A stretch of 64,000 nt of DNA from an uncultured Oscillospiraceae bacterium (GCA_934446355.1 CAKSEC010000002.1:223196-287195); one strand, 5' to 3'. Shown: positions 16,344-26,423, numbered from the stretch's first letter. Made by a program: numbers and translations. The notes: generated by a model not told the origin, from the letters alone.

Positions 16344-19300
16344 TTGAAGCGTGTAGGACTAGATATAGGCTCGACCACTGTAAAGGCCGTTGTTCTCGGT
16401 GAGAATGACGAACTGCTGTACAGCCAGTACAGACGTCATTTCTCGGATATCCGAAAGACGGTTTATGATATTATAGAAGAAGTCGGCGGGAATTTCAAGG
16501 GCGAACGTGTCATGATTGCTGTCACCGGTTCGGGCGGTATTTCTGTTTCCAGATGGCTGGGAATACCGTTCGTGCAGGAGGTCGCGGCGGGAACGAATGC
16601 GATAAAGAAGCTGATACCCCGCACTGATGTCGCAATAGAACTCGGCGGCGAGGACGCAAAGATAACCTACCTCACCGGCGGACTTGAACAGCGAATGAAC
16701 GGCTCGTGCGCAGGCGGTACAGGCGCATTCATCGACCAGATGGCTGCGCTGCTGAACACAGATATCGGCGGACTGAACGAACTTGCGAAGAAGCACACGA
16801 CAATCTACCCCATAGCCTCCCGCTGCGGCGTTTTCGCAAAGAGCGACATTCAGCCGTTGCTCAACGACGGCGCAAAGCGTTCGGACGTGGCGGCTTCCGT
16901 GTTCCAGTCGGTCGTGAACCAGACGATAAGCGGACTTGCCTGCGGAAAGCCCATTCGTGGAAACGTTGCGTTCCTCGGCGGACCGCTGCACTACCTTTCG
17001 GAACTGAGGGCGAGATTCATTGAAACGCTAGGTCTTACCGACGAGCAGGTGATATTTCCGGAAAATGCGAACCTGTTCGTGGCAATGGGCTGCGCATTCT
17101 CTGACGAAACGGCTGAGGCCGACCTTGACGAGCTGGTGAAAAAGGCGGGCAGCCTTGGCACTGCTCAAATGCGTGAGGTGGAGCGCCTTGCGCCGCTGTT
17201 CAAGGACGAGCAGGAACTCGAAGCGTTCAAAGCACGCCACGCAAAGGCGGTCATTCCCACTGCGGATATTGCGGAGCACAAGGGTGCGTGCTACCTCGGC
17301 GTTGACGCAGGCTCGACCACGACAAAGGCGGTGCTTCTCAATAAGGACGCCGAGATAATCTATTCGCACTACAGCGGAAACGGCGGCGACCCGCTCAAAT
17401 CCGTTATCGGCATATTAAAGGATATCTACAGCCAGCTTCCTGAGGGCGCATACATAGCGAAAGCGTGCACCACAGGCTACGGCGAGCACTTAATAAAGGC
17501 TGCGCTCGGCGCAGATTTCGGCGAGATAGAAACAATGGCGCACTACAAGGCGGCTGACAGGGTGCTTCCGGGTGCGGAGTTCATTCTTGACATCGGCGGT
17601 CAGGACATGAAGTGCATGAGAGTGAAGAACGGCGAGATAGAGAGCATTCTGCTCAACGAAGCGTGCTCCAGCGGCTGCGGCTCGTTTATTGAGAACTTCG
17701 CAAATGCGCTGGGTATGTCCTCGGCTGATTTCGCACAGCTTGGACTTACTGCGCAGAACCCCGTTGACCTCGGCTCACGCTGCACGGTGTTCATGAACTC
17801 ACGTGTAAAGCAGGCTCAGAAAGAGGGCGCAACGGTCGCAGACATCTCTGCAGGTCTGTCCTACTCAGTCGTAAAGAATGCGCTGTTCAAGGTAATAAAG
17901 CTGCGTGACACCTCCACTATGGGCGACAAGATAATCGTGCAGGGCGGCACGTTCATGAATAACTCAGTGCTCAGGGCGTTCGAGCTGATATGCGGCAAGG
18001 ACGTAGTCCGTCCGGACAAGGCGGGGCTCATGGGAGCATACGGCAGTGCGCTCATAGCGATCGAGCGTGACGACGGACAGGGAAGCACCATCGCAAAGTC
18101 CGACAAGCTGGAGGATTTCCATGTGGAAAAGACCACGGCACGCTGCGGCCGCTGCTCCAACAACTGTCTGCTGACCATTACGAAATTCCCCGACGGCAAG
18201 CGTTACATAAGCAACAACCGCTGCGAGCGGGGCGCAGGCAATGTCACGACTAAGGAAAAGCTTCCGAATCTGTTCGATTATAAATACCACCTGCTGTTCG
18301 ACCGTGAGAGCCTGCCCGAAAATACGGCGAAGAACGGCGTTGTGGGGCTTCCACGTGTGCTGGGAATGTACGAGAATTACCCGTTCTGGCACAAGCTGCT
18401 GACTGAACTTGGATTCTCGGTGAAGCTTTCGCCGAAGTCTTCCCGTGAGATTTACGACAGGGGCATTGAAACAATGCCGTCCGAGTCGGTGTGCTATCCC
18501 GCAAAGCTTGCGCACGGGCATATTCAGGCTCTTGTGGACGAGGGCGTCAAGTTCATATTCTACCCCTCAATGCCTTATGAGATGAGCGAAAACAACGGCG
18601 CTGACAATCACTACAACTGTCCTGTCGTCGCTACATATTCAGAGGTAATAAAGAACTCCGTGCCGGAGCTCAGACAGGACGTAAAGTTCATGAACCCGTT
18701 CCTGCCTATATTCAACAGAAAGCGCATGGCGGAGCGGCTTTTCGAGGAATTTACCAAGGAGTTCCCGAACGCCGGCTTCACAAAGCAGGCTATAACCGAG
18801 GCGCTCGACAAGGCTTACGCCGAGGACGAGAAATTCAAGGCTGAAATGCACCGCAAGGGCGAGGAAACGCTGAAATTCCTTGAGGATAACGGAAAATCCG
18901 GCATCGTGCTTGCCGGCAGACCCTATCACGTGGACCCTGAAATAAACCACGGTCTGCCTGAGATGATAACCGGCTACGGCTTCGCAGTGCTGACCGAGGA
19001 CAGCGTATCCCACCTTGAACAGGTAGTGCGCCCGATAAGAATAGTCGACCAGTGGACGTATCATTCAAGGCTGTACGCTGCCGCCCATGTGGTCGGAAAG
19101 CACGACTGCCTTGAACTGGTGCAGCTGAACAGCTTCGGCTGCGGTCTGGACGCTATAACGACCGATCAGGTGCAGGAGATACTGCGCAGCTTCGGAAAGC
19201 TGTACACCTGCCTTAAAATAGACGAGGTGAACAACCTCGGCGCAGCAAGGATACGTCTGCGCTCGCTGATATCGGTGGTCGAGGAGCGCCGCCGTCACCA

Positions 19301-20636
19301 CTACAAGCCGGTGACAGGCCACCTCGGATATATCAGGCAGCCTGAATTTACCGCAGAAATGCGCAAAAAGCACACTATCCTCTGCCCGCAGATGGCACCG
19401 ATACATTTCGACCTGCTTGAAGCGGCGTTCGGTCATTCCGGCTATAACGTGGTTATACTCAATGACTGCTCAAAGGCGGTCGTGGACGAGGGTCTGAAAT
19501 ACGTCAACAACGACGCCTGCTACCCGTCCATACTCATTGTCGGACAGCTTATCCATGCGCTGAACAGCGGAAAATACGACCTGAAAAACACCTCGGTCAT
19601 GATAACGCAGACCGGCGGTGCGTGCCGCGCGACCAACTATGTCGGAATGCTGAAAAAGGCGCTCAAGGACTCAGGTCACGGCGATATCCCGCTTATCTCG
19701 CTGAACGTGGTCGGACTTGAAAAGCAGAGCGGCTTCAAGCTGACGATACCGCTTGCGATACGTGCATTCATGGCGATAATCTACGGCGACGTGCTGTCAC
19801 GCTGCCTGTACAAGGTGCGTCCCTACGAAGTCACAAAGGGCAGTGCGGACGCCCTGTACCAGAAGTGGCGTATGTACCTCAGGGAGGACATGAAGCACCT
19901 GTCGCTGCCGAACTTCAATAAGAATGTCCGCAATATAGTCAAGGATTTCTCGGAGTTCCCGGTACTTGACATAAAGAAGCCGAGAATAGGTCTTGTGGGC
20001 GAGATACTTGTAAAGTTCCACCCCGTGGCTAACAACAACATCATCGGGCTGCTTGAAAACGAGGGCTGCGAGGTAGTCGTGCCCGACCTGATGGGATTCT
20101 TCTACTACATATGCTCTCACGGAAAGACCAAGCGTGAGCTGCTGTATACCACGCGCAAAAAGGCGTTCCTTGAGGACGCAGCGGTAAAGGCTTTCCGGTT
20201 CATGGAGCGCAGCTACCGCAACTCGGTCAAGGGCACGAAATTCGGCTGTCCGGGCGATATCTACGAAATGCGTGAATCCGTGCGTTCCATCGTATCGCCG
20301 GGCAACATCGCCGGCGAGGGCTGGTTCCTCTCGGCGGAAATGCTGGAACTCATCGGCGAGGGCGTACCGAATATCGTATGTATGCAGCCGTTCGCCTGCC
20401 TGCCGAATCATGTCACGGGCAAGGGCGTTATCGGTGAACTCCGCCGTCAGCACCCCGAAAGCAACATCGTTGCAGTCGATTTCGACCCCGGCGCTTCCGA
20501 GGTAAATCAGGTGAACAGAATAAAGCTTATGCTGACTCAGGCATATGCAAACGCAGGTATCAGCCGCCGTGATACGGTGAAGATAGAACCGGACGACAAG
20601 TATTCGCAGCTTATCGCAGCCGGAGCGAAAAACTGA
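16344..20636 (+). CDS. 2-hydroxyacyl-CoA dehydratase activase-like fusion protein (two BadF/HgdC domains plus DUF2229/HgdB-like parts)
   Basis: A very large protein (1430 residues) of a family common in clostridia but biochemically obscure. Residues 1-260 are one BadF/BadG/HgdC-type ATPase (GLDIGSTTVKAVVL, GGEDAKIT, GSCAGGTGAFID with a cluster-ligand Cys). Residues about 315-575 are a second (GVDAGSTTTKAVLLNKD, GGQDMKCMR, EACSSGCGSFIEN). A CGRCSNNC motif lies near residue 600. The rest matches the DUF2229 / CoA-activase extension and an HgdB-like C-terminal part (GRPYHVDPEINHGLPEM, CYPSILIVGQ, CMQPFACLPNHVTGKG). Relatives use ATP to push an electron from an activator [4Fe-4S] into a dehydratase; which reaction applies here is unknown. 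The start is TTG with AAAGGA upstream. No dehydratase genes adjoin it. Confidence 0.88.
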   Translation: MKRVGLDIGSTTVKAVVLGENDELLYSQYRRHFSDIRKTVYDIIEEVGGNFKGERVMIAVTGSGGISVSRWLGIPFVQEVAAGTNAIKKLIPRTDVAIELGGEDAKITYLTGGLEQRMNGSCAGGTGAFIDQMAALLNTDIGGLNELAKKHTTIYPIASRCGVFAKSDIQPLLNDGAKRSDVAASVFQSVVNQTISGLACGKPIRGNVAFLGGPLHYLSELRARFIETLGLTDEQVIFPENANLFVAMGCAFSDETAEADLDELVKKAGSLGTAQMREVERLAPLFKDEQELEAFKARHAKAVIPTADIAEHKGACYLGVDAGSTTTKAVLLNKDAEIIYSHYSGNGGDPLKSVIGILKDIYSQLPEGAYIAKACTTGYGEHLIKAALGADFGEIETMAHYKAADRVLPGAEFILDIGGQDMKCMRVKNGEIESILLNEACSSGCGSFIENFANALGMSSADFAQLGLTAQNPVDLGSRCTVFMNSRVKQAQKEGATVADISAGLSYSVVKNALFKVIKLRDTSTMGDKIIVQGGTFMNNSVLRAFELICGKDVVRPDKAGLMGAYGSALIAIERDDGQGSTIAKSDKLEDFHVEKTTARCGRCSNNCLLTITKFPDGKRYISNNRCERGAGNVTTKEKLPNLFDYKYHLLFDRESLPENTAKNGVVGLPRVLGMYENYPFWHKLLTELGFSVKLSPKSSREIYDRGIETMPSESVCYPAKLAHGHIQALVDEGVKFIFYPSMPYEMSENNGADNHYNCPVVATYSEVIKNSVPELRQDVKFMNPFLPIFNRKRMAERLFEEFTKEFPNAGFTKQAITEALDKAYAEDEKFKAEMHRKGEETLKFLEDNGKSGIVLAGRPYHVDPEINHGLPEMITGYGFAVLTEDSVSHLEQVVRPIRIVDQWTYHSRLYAAAHVVGKHDCLELVQLNSFGCGLDAITTDQVQEILRSFGKLYTCLKIDEVNNLGAARIRLRSLISVVEERRRHHYKPVTGHLGYIRQPEFTAEMRKKHTILCPQMAPIHFDLLEAAFGHSGYNVVILNDCSKAVVDEGLKYVNNDACYPSILIVGQLIHALNSGKYDLKNTSVMITQTGGACRATNYVGMLKKALKDSGHGDIPLISLNVVGLEKQSGFKLTIPLAIRAFMAIIYGDVLSRCLYKVRPYEVTKGSADALYQKWRMYLREDMKHLSLPNFNKNVRNIVKDFSEFPVLDIKKPRIGLVGEILVKFHPVANNNIIGLLENEGCEVVVPDLMGFFYYICSHGKTKRELLYTTRKKAFLEDAAVKAFRFMERSYRNSVKGTKFGCPGDIYEMRESVRSIVSPGNIAGEGWFLSAEMLELIGEGVPNIVCMQPFACLPNHVTGKGVIGELRRQHPESNIVAVDFDPGASEVNQVNRIKLMLTQAYANAGISRRDTVKIEPDDKYSQLIAAGAKN

Positions 20637-20689
20637 GCCATAACGCCGTTTCGGGCGTATAACATAGCTTCTGTAAGGAGGTAGTTTGT

Positions 20690-21877
20690 ATGAAAAGGGT
20701 AATAGCGCTAATAATGGTTCTGGCGACGGTGTTCGCAATGCTGAATATTTCGGCGTTCGCAGCGGATACTCCGGCGCTCACAGTGACAGTCAAGCAGTAC
20801 GAGGGCTATTCGAGGGTGTATTTCAAGAAAGCGACGGGCGGCAAGGTCTACTACACCACAGACGGCACAAAGCCCACAGACAAGTCACAGAGGGTATATT
20901 CCTCAATAAAGCTGACAGAATCCTGCAAGCTGAAAGCGGTATGCTATATCGATGGCAAGCCAGTCAGGTACGTGACCAAGAACATCAAGATAAAGCAGCA
21001 GAAGCTGTCCATAACAACTAAGCTTAAAGAGGGCAGCACGCAGGTGTCGATAACTAAAGTAAAGGGCAGCAAGCTGTATTACACCACCGACGGCTCACAG
21101 CCGACCGACAAGTCGAAAAGCGCACCGATCACACTCAACATCAAAGAGCCGTGCAGGCTGAGGATAGTGAGTTACGTTGACGGCAAAAAGACCGACGAAC
21201 TGTCCAAGAAAATTCAGGTAAAGCTGAAGCAGCCGCACGTATTGCCTTACGTAAAGGACGAGATGTACACCTACAAGCTGATAAACGTGCCTGAGGGCGT
21301 GCAGGTGTATATGACGCAGGACGGCACAACTCCGTCAAAGACGAACGGCGTGCTTATCGAGGGCGATTCTTTCCAGATACCCAAGAACTCGTCTGCGCAG
21401 CTTATCTGCGTAAAGAAGGGCTGGCTGGATTCAGACGTTCTGACCGTGACGAGCGGCATGACCCGTGAGGAGGAAGAAGCAGCCAAGAAGGACGTGAATA
21501 CGTTCGCTGATCAGGTCGTGGCTCTTGTGAACTTAGAGCGTGTTTCCAACGGACTTAATAAGCTGGTCACCTACGACAAGCTGACAGACGTTGCGCAGCT
21601 GCGTGCGGAGGAACTTGTGACGAGGTATTCGCACACGCGTCCCGACGACAGATCATGCTTCACTGCGCTTGACGATGTGAACCTGTTCTACATGACCGCA
21701 GGCGAGAATATCGCAGTAGGCTACAGCACGCCTGAAAAGGTATTTCAGGCATGGATGGATTCGCCCGGACACCGTGCGAATATGCTCAACCCCGATTTCA
21801 CTATGATAGGCGTGGGTCTTGTGTACGACGAGAACTCAAAGAGCGGCTACTACTGGACGCAGGTATTCATTGCGTAA
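20690..21877 (+). CDS. Secreted CAP/SCP-domain protein with chitobiase-like repeats
   Basis: Exported 395-residue protein. A signal peptide spans 1-25 (LATVFAMLNISAFAA). Three chitobiase/beta-hexosaminidase C-terminal-type repeats (CHB_HEX_C) follow, marked by VYYTTDGTKPT (about 53), LYYTTDGSQPT (about 124) and VYMTQDGTTPS (about 205). A bacterial CAP (SCP/PR-1, YkwD-like) domain occupies about 265-395, with SHTRPDD, AGENIAVGY and WMDSPGHRANMLNPDFTMIGVG. The CAP domain's function in bacteria is unsettled; the repeats probably act as wall-binding or spacer modules. RBS AAGGAGG before the ATG. The gene lies 53 bp behind the activase gene and 24 bp before the SPFH gene. Confidence 0.92.
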   Translation: MKRVIALIMVLATVFAMLNISAFAADTPALTVTVKQYEGYSRVYFKKATGGKVYYTTDGTKPTDKSQRVYSSIKLTESCKLKAVCYIDGKPVRYVTKNIKIKQQKLSITTKLKEGSTQVSITKVKGSKLYYTTDGSQPTDKSKSAPITLNIKEPCRLRIVSYVDGKKTDELSKKIQVKLKQPHVLPYVKDEMYTYKLINVPEGVQVYMTQDGTTPSKTNGVLIEGDSFQIPKNSSAQLICVKKGWLDSDVLTVTSGMTREEEEAAKKDVNTFADQVVALVNLERVSNGLNKLVTYDKLTDVAQLRAEELVTRYSHTRPDDRSCFTALDDVNLFYMTAGENIAVGYSTPEKVFQAWMDSPGHRANMLNPDFTMIGVGLVYDENSKSGYYWTQVFIA

Positions 21878-21901
21878 TTATTGCATAAATAAGGAGATAG
21901 T

Positions 21902-22816
21902 ATGGCTTCAACTAATGAAAACAGCAGGTCAGGCGGCAAGAATGTTACTTTCTGGGTGCTGCTTGCGATCATAACCGTGGCGGTGCTGGTGGTGGTTTTC
22001 AACTGCTTCACTGTGGTGGAGGAGGGCTACATCGGCGTAAAATATCAGTTCGGAAAGATAGTTTCGAGCGATCTCACCGCAGGGCTTAATGCGCATATCC
22101 CGTTTATCGAGGAGATACAGCAGGTCGACACCAGAGAGCAGATTTATTCAGTGCAGACCGACGCCTACACAAGCGACACGCAGACGGTCGATAACCTTGC
22201 GCTGAAGCTGAATTATTACTACGACGGCACAAAGCTGGAGGAGATAATCCGCTCGATAGGCGTTGCGAACGTCGAAACCAAGCTGCTCGTCCCGAATGTC
22301 GCAAAGATATCCAAGGACGAAATAGGCAAGGTCAAGGCGGAGGACTTGGTCCAGAACCGCTCGGACGTGCAGAATGCGATATACGAATCGCTGAAAGAAA
22401 CGCTTGAACCTCAGGGCATAATCGTGACCGATTTTGCGATAGAGAATCTTGCGTTTGACGACGCATTCGAGCAGTCCATTCAGGCAAAGGTAATTGCAGC
22501 GCAGGACGCTCTTAAAATGCAGAACAAGACCGCCGAAAAGGAAGAAGAAGCGAAGCAGAAAGTCATCGCCGCACAGGCTGAGGCTGATTCCCAGAAGATA
22601 AAGGCGGACGCCGAGGCTTACTCCATTCAGGCGGTGCAGGAGCAGCTTGCGAAAAGCCCGAACTACATAGATTATCTGAAGATAAACAACTGGGACGGCG
22701 TGCTTCCGCAGGCTATAGGCAGCGAGGTGAACCCGTTCATAGCACTGGACGGAAGTTCCGTTTCGGCAAAGAGCGGCAATTCGACCGTCGCTTCACAGAA
22801 CACAGCGGCAGAATAA
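21902..22816 (+). CDS. SPFH/band 7 (prohibitin-like) membrane protein
   Basis: A 304-residue membrane-anchored scaffold protein of the SPFH superfamily, which forms large rings and membrane microdomains and often modulates membrane proteases. One membrane span lies near residues 17-37 (FWVLLAIITVAVLVVVFNCF). The SPFH domain follows (VVEEGYIGVKYQFGKIVSSDLTAGLNAHIPF). A long helical, coiled-coil part rich in Ala, Glu and Lys (about 200-255) and a Ser-rich tail complete it. RBS AAGGAG. It is the last gene before a clear terminator. Confidence 0.9.
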   Translation: MASTNENSRSGGKNVTFWVLLAIITVAVLVVVFNCFTVVEEGYIGVKYQFGKIVSSDLTAGLNAHIPFIEEIQQVDTREQIYSVQTDAYTSDTQTVDNLALKLNYYYDGTKLEEIIRSIGVANVETKLLVPNVAKISKDEIGKVKAEDLVQNRSDVQNAIYESLKETLEPQGIIVTDFAIENLAFDDAFEQSIQAKVIAAQDALKMQNKTAEKEEEAKQKVIAAQAEADSQKIKADAEAYSIQAVQEQLAKSPNYIDYLKINNWDGVLPQAIGSEVNPFIALDGSSVSAKSGNSTVASQNTAAE

Positions 22817-22831
22817 AAACCAAAAGAAACA

Positions 22832-22891
22832 CCCAGACCATGTAAGGCGCATTTAACGGAATGGCATTCCGGTCTGGGGCGTTTTCTTTTT
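22832..22891 (+). terminator. Terminator after the SPFH gene
   Basis: CCCAGACC (22832-22839) pairs with GGTCTGGG (22871-22878), with an inner GGAATG/CATTCC hairpin in the loop, followed by GCGTTTTCTTTTT. Confidence 0.85.
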
Positions 22892-22911
22892 AACAAAGGA
22901 AGGGTAACGAG

Positions 22912-25260
22912 TTGGATTATAACACCTTAAAGCGTAACGCTTTGACAAGCTTTTTTTCCAGAACAAACGAAATGCAGCGTGAAGCGGTGTTTCAGGTAAA
23001 GGGCGCAGTGCTTATTATTGCAGGCGCAGGCAGCGGAAAGACTACCGTGCTTTGTAACCGAATCGCAAACATGATGCGCTTCGGCAATGCGTACCACGAT
23101 ACTGAGGAGCGTGGGCTTACGGCGGAGGAGGAAAGCTTTCTGGCTGCTTTCCCCACGCTTGAAAAGACCCCCGAAAACGCCGAAAGACTGGCGCAGATAA
23201 TTTCAGTCGAGCCGGTCGCACCGTGGAATATCCTTGCGATAACGTTCACAAACAAGGCTGCGGGAGAGCTGAAGCAGCGCCTTATCAGCATGATAGGAGA
23301 GGGAGCGGAGAAGATAAACGCTTCCACGTTCCATTCGGCGTGCGTGAAGATACTGCGCAGGGAGATAGAGAATCTCGGAATGCAGAGCAGCTTCACGATA
23401 TACGACGAGGACGACTCCAAGCGGGTAATAAAGGACGTCATGAAGAAGCTGGAACTGGACGAGAAGGTATTCAACCCCAAGGTATTCAAGAACATGATAT
23501 CCCGCTGCAAGGACAGGATGATAGGTCCTGAGGAGTATGCGCCGATGGCGGCGGCTTCCGGCGAACTGATGGAAAAGCGCTGCGCAGAGGTCTACACGCA
23601 CTATCAGAATGCGCTGAGAGCGGCAAGCGCAGTTGATTTCGACGATATCATTTTCCTGACGGTGAAGCTGTTTGAGGAAAATCCGGAGGTGCTGAGGCAC
23701 TACCGCAATCTGTACAAGTACATAATGGTTGACGAGTATCAGGACACCAACGTGGCGCAGTACAGGCTGATATCGCTGCTTGCAGGCGACAGCGGGAATC
23801 TGTGCGTTGTCGGCGACGATGACCAGAGTATCTACAAGTTCAGGGGAGCGACCATTGAGAATATCCTGAGCTTTGAGAAGCAGTATCCCGGCTGCAGGGT
23901 GATACGTCTTGAGCAGAATTACCGCTCGACCGAGAACATACTGAATGCGGCGAATGCGGTAATACGCAACAACAAGCAGCGCAAGGACAAGTCGCTGTGG
24001 TCGGACCTCGGCAAGGGCGAGAAGATAAAGTGCTGCAACTTTGAAAGCGAGATAGCCGAAGCCAGATTCGTTGCCGACACTATCCTTGACGGTGTAAAGA
24101 ACGGAAAGAAGTTCACGGACTATGCGCTGCTGTACCGCAGTAACTCACAGTCGAGAAGCTTTGAGAACACTCTTGCACGCTCCGGCGTACCGTATACGAT
24201 AGTCGGCGGACTGAGATTCTACGACCGCAAGGAGATAAAGGACATCATGTCCTATCTTGCGGTGATAAACAATCCCTATGACACAGTGCGCTTCCGCAGG
24301 GTGATAAACGAACCCAAGCGGGGAATAGGCGACGCCACGGTCGAGGAGATAGTGCGTATCTCAGAGGGGCTGCGTATGTCGCCGATAGAGGTATGCCGCG
24401 AGGCTTCGCAGTTTGAGTCGCTGTCCAGAAAGGCGGCTTCATTAAAGGCGGCTGCGAACCTGTTCGACGAACTTGACGAACTGGCTGATACGCTAAGGCT
24501 GGACGAACTTATCGACGCTGTTGCGGAGAAGTCGGGCTATGTCAAGGCGATGCAGGCGCTCGGCGAGGAGGGCACGGCACGTGTCGACAACATCAACGAA
24601 CTTAAGTCGAACGCACTGAATATGCTGGAAGAAAACCCGGAAGCCACGCTGCCGGACTTTCTGGAGCAGGTGGCGCTGGTGTCCGACCTTGACAGCTACG
24701 ACGGCGAACTTGACAGAGTATCGCTTATGACCATGCACAGCGCGAAGGGTCTGGAATTTGACACGGTTTTCCTTGTGGGAGCGGAGGACAACATATTCCC
24801 AAGCTACCGCAGCATAAGCGACCCCGCCGAAATGGAGGAGGAACGCCGTCTGGCGTATGTTGCCATCACACGTGCGAAGCGTATGCTGTATATCACGCAT
24901 ACCTCCTACCGTGTGCTTTACGGTCAGACGATGAGAAACAAGCTTTCCACGTTCGTCAGGGAGATACCTGAGGAGTTTATCGAAAAGACCGGCGAGCGGG
25001 TACGCACGCAGAGCACATGGAAGAAGCCCGAAAAGCCGAATTACCTTGCGCAGGAGCAGGCTATGTCGGCTGCCCGTCCCGCACCGGCTGCGACAGGGGT
25101 AGTGTTTGCGGCTGGCGACCGTGTTAAGCACAACGTATTCGGTCAGGGCACTGTTGACGACGCAAAGCGCATGGGCAACGATACAATGCTGACCATCAGC
25201 TTCGACAACGGACAGGTAAAAAAGGTCATGGCGAATTTCGCGCGAATAGAAAAGATCTGA
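22912..25260 (+). CDS. pcrA: ATP-dependent DNA helicase, PcrA/UvrD family
   Basis: Superfamily 1A 3'-to-5' DNA helicase (782 residues) for repair and clearing of replication blocks. Motif I AGAGSGKTT is near residue 38, motif Ia ITFTNKAAGELKQR, motif II VDEYQD, motif III GDDDQSIYKFRGA, motif IV LEQNYRST, motif V TMHSAKGLEFDTVFLVG, and motif VI VAITRAKRML. A C-terminal Tudor-like RNAP-binding part is suggested by GDRVKHNVFGQGTV. Length is normal for PcrA (about 720-780). The start is TTG, with AAAGGAAGG seven to nine bases upstream and no better ATG nearby. Confidence 0.95.
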   Translation: MDYNTLKRNALTSFFSRTNEMQREAVFQVKGAVLIIAGAGSGKTTVLCNRIANMMRFGNAYHDTEERGLTAEEESFLAAFPTLEKTPENAERLAQIISVEPVAPWNILAITFTNKAAGELKQRLISMIGEGAEKINASTFHSACVKILRREIENLGMQSSFTIYDEDDSKRVIKDVMKKLELDEKVFNPKVFKNMISRCKDRMIGPEEYAPMAAASGELMEKRCAEVYTHYQNALRAASAVDFDDIIFLTVKLFEENPEVLRHYRNLYKYIMVDEYQDTNVAQYRLISLLAGDSGNLCVVGDDDQSIYKFRGATIENILSFEKQYPGCRVIRLEQNYRSTENILNAANAVIRNNKQRKDKSLWSDLGKGEKIKCCNFESEIAEARFVADTILDGVKNGKKFTDYALLYRSNSQSRSFENTLARSGVPYTIVGGLRFYDRKEIKDIMSYLAVINNPYDTVRFRRVINEPKRGIGDATVEEIVRISEGLRMSPIEVCREASQFESLSRKAASLKAAANLFDELDELADTLRLDELIDAVAEKSGYVKAMQALGEEGTARVDNINELKSNALNMLEENPEATLPDFLEQVALVSDLDSYDGELDRVSLMTMHSAKGLEFDTVFLVGAEDNIFPSYRSISDPAEMEEERRLAYVAITRAKRMLYITHTSYRVLYGQTMRNKLSTFVREIPEEFIEKTGERVRTQSTWKKPEKPNYLAQEQAMSAARPAPAATGVVFAAGDRVKHNVFGQGTVDDAKRMGNDTMLTISFDNGQVKKVMANFARIEKI

Positions 25261-25282
25261 CAAAAGGGGAGTGACATAATAC

Positions 25283-26320
25283 TTGAAAACGACAATAAAC
25301 ATGATGTCCAGCGCGACCTCGGTAAAGGGACAGGGCGTAGGCTCTGCGTATATCGAGCAGGTCGGGCTTGTCACGTCTGAGCTTTCGGATAAGTTCGAGA
25401 TAACCGAAAACAAGAGGATAAAGGCGGACATCACGCATTACCACACGATAAATCTGGGATATTTTCTGTCTATGCGCAGCCGCACCAAAAAAGGAAGGTC
25501 TGTCGGCTATGTGCATATGCTGCCGGAAACGGTGGAAACGAGCGTTGATCTGCCGAGATTCATGAAGCGGATATTCTATGCGTATATGATAAAATTCTAC
25601 AAGCGCATGGATTACCTTGTGACGGTAAATCCCTACTTCATAGGCAGGCTGGAGCATTACGGCGTGCCGAGGGATAAGGTGACGTATATCCCGAATTACG
25701 TGTCCTCTGAGGTGTTCCACCCTGTGTCAGCCGAGGAAAAGGCTGCGCTGCGGAAAAAGTACGGCATTGAGCAGGATAAATTCACGGTCATGTGCGCAGG
25801 TCAGCTTCAGGTGCGCAAGGGTGTGTTCGATTTCATCGAGATAGCCAAGCGTATGCCGGACGTGCAGTTCGTATGGGCGGGCGGATTCTCATTCGGCAAG
25901 ATAACCGACGGCTACAACGAGATAAAGAAGCTGAGCGAAAACCCGCCGCCAAATGTAAAGCTTCTTGGAATAATCGACAGGGAGTACATGAACGAGGTCT
26001 ATAATCTGGGAGATGTGATGTTCCTGCCGAGCTTTGAGGAACTTTTCCCGATGACGATACTTGAAGCAATGTGCGTGAATATCCCGATATTCCTGCGTGA
26101 CCTTGACATTTACCCCGACATTCTGTTCGACTTCTACAGCAAGGCTAGCGACATAGAGGGATTCATTGCCGAGATAGACCGGCTGCGCACGGACAAGGCG
26201 TATTATGCGCAGCAGTGCGAGGCTTCAAAGCGCGGCAATCAGTTCTATTCGAGGGAGCACGTAACGCAGATGTGGGACGAGTTTTACTCTATGGTAAGGG
26301 ATTCTATACCGAAAAAGTGA
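25283..26320 (+). CDS. Glycosyltransferase family 4, glycolipid-synthase-like
   Basis: GT-B fold glycosyltransferase of 345 residues. The N-terminus (MMSSATSVKGQGVGSAYIEQVGLV) and ITHYHTINLGYFL, VGYVHMLPETV and MDYLVTVNPYFI match the branch that includes 1,2-diacylglycerol 3-glucosyltransferases of Firmicutes, so membrane-glycolipid synthesis is a reasonable inference. The sugar-nucleotide site is in the second half (FTVMCAGQLQVRKGVFDFIEIAK, FLPSFEELFPMTILEAM, a GT4 E-x7-E). The first possible start is a TTG at 25283, with GGGGAG eleven bases upstream. An ATG at 25301 would shorten it by six residues. Confidence 0.85.
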   Translation: MKTTINMMSSATSVKGQGVGSAYIEQVGLVTSELSDKFEITENKRIKADITHYHTINLGYFLSMRSRTKKGRSVGYVHMLPETVETSVDLPRFMKRIFYAYMIKFYKRMDYLVTVNPYFIGRLEHYGVPRDKVTYIPNYVSSEVFHPVSAEEKAALRKKYGIEQDKFTVMCAGQLQVRKGVFDFIEIAKRMPDVQFVWAGGFSFGKITDGYNEIKKLSENPPPNVKLLGIIDREYMNEVYNLGDVMFLPSFEELFPMTILEAMCVNIPIFLRDLDIYPDILFDFYSKASDIEGFIAEIDRLRTDKAYYAQQCEASKRGNQFYSREHVTQMWDEFYSMVRDSIPKK

Positions 26321-26338
26321 TTTAAGATACTATAACAG

Positions 26339-26378
26339 GGCTGCTTTTGACGAAAAAGTCATAAGCAGCCATTTTTTG
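26339..26378 (+). terminator. Terminator after the GT4 gene
   Basis: GGCTGCTT (26339-26346) pairs with AAGCAGCC (26363-26370), with TTGAC/GTCAT partly pairing inside, then ATTTTTTG. Confidence 0.88.
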
Positions 26379-26423
26379 TCCCGAAACAGCAATATTCAAG
26401 CCGCCCCGCCCCCGCCCGTGCAG

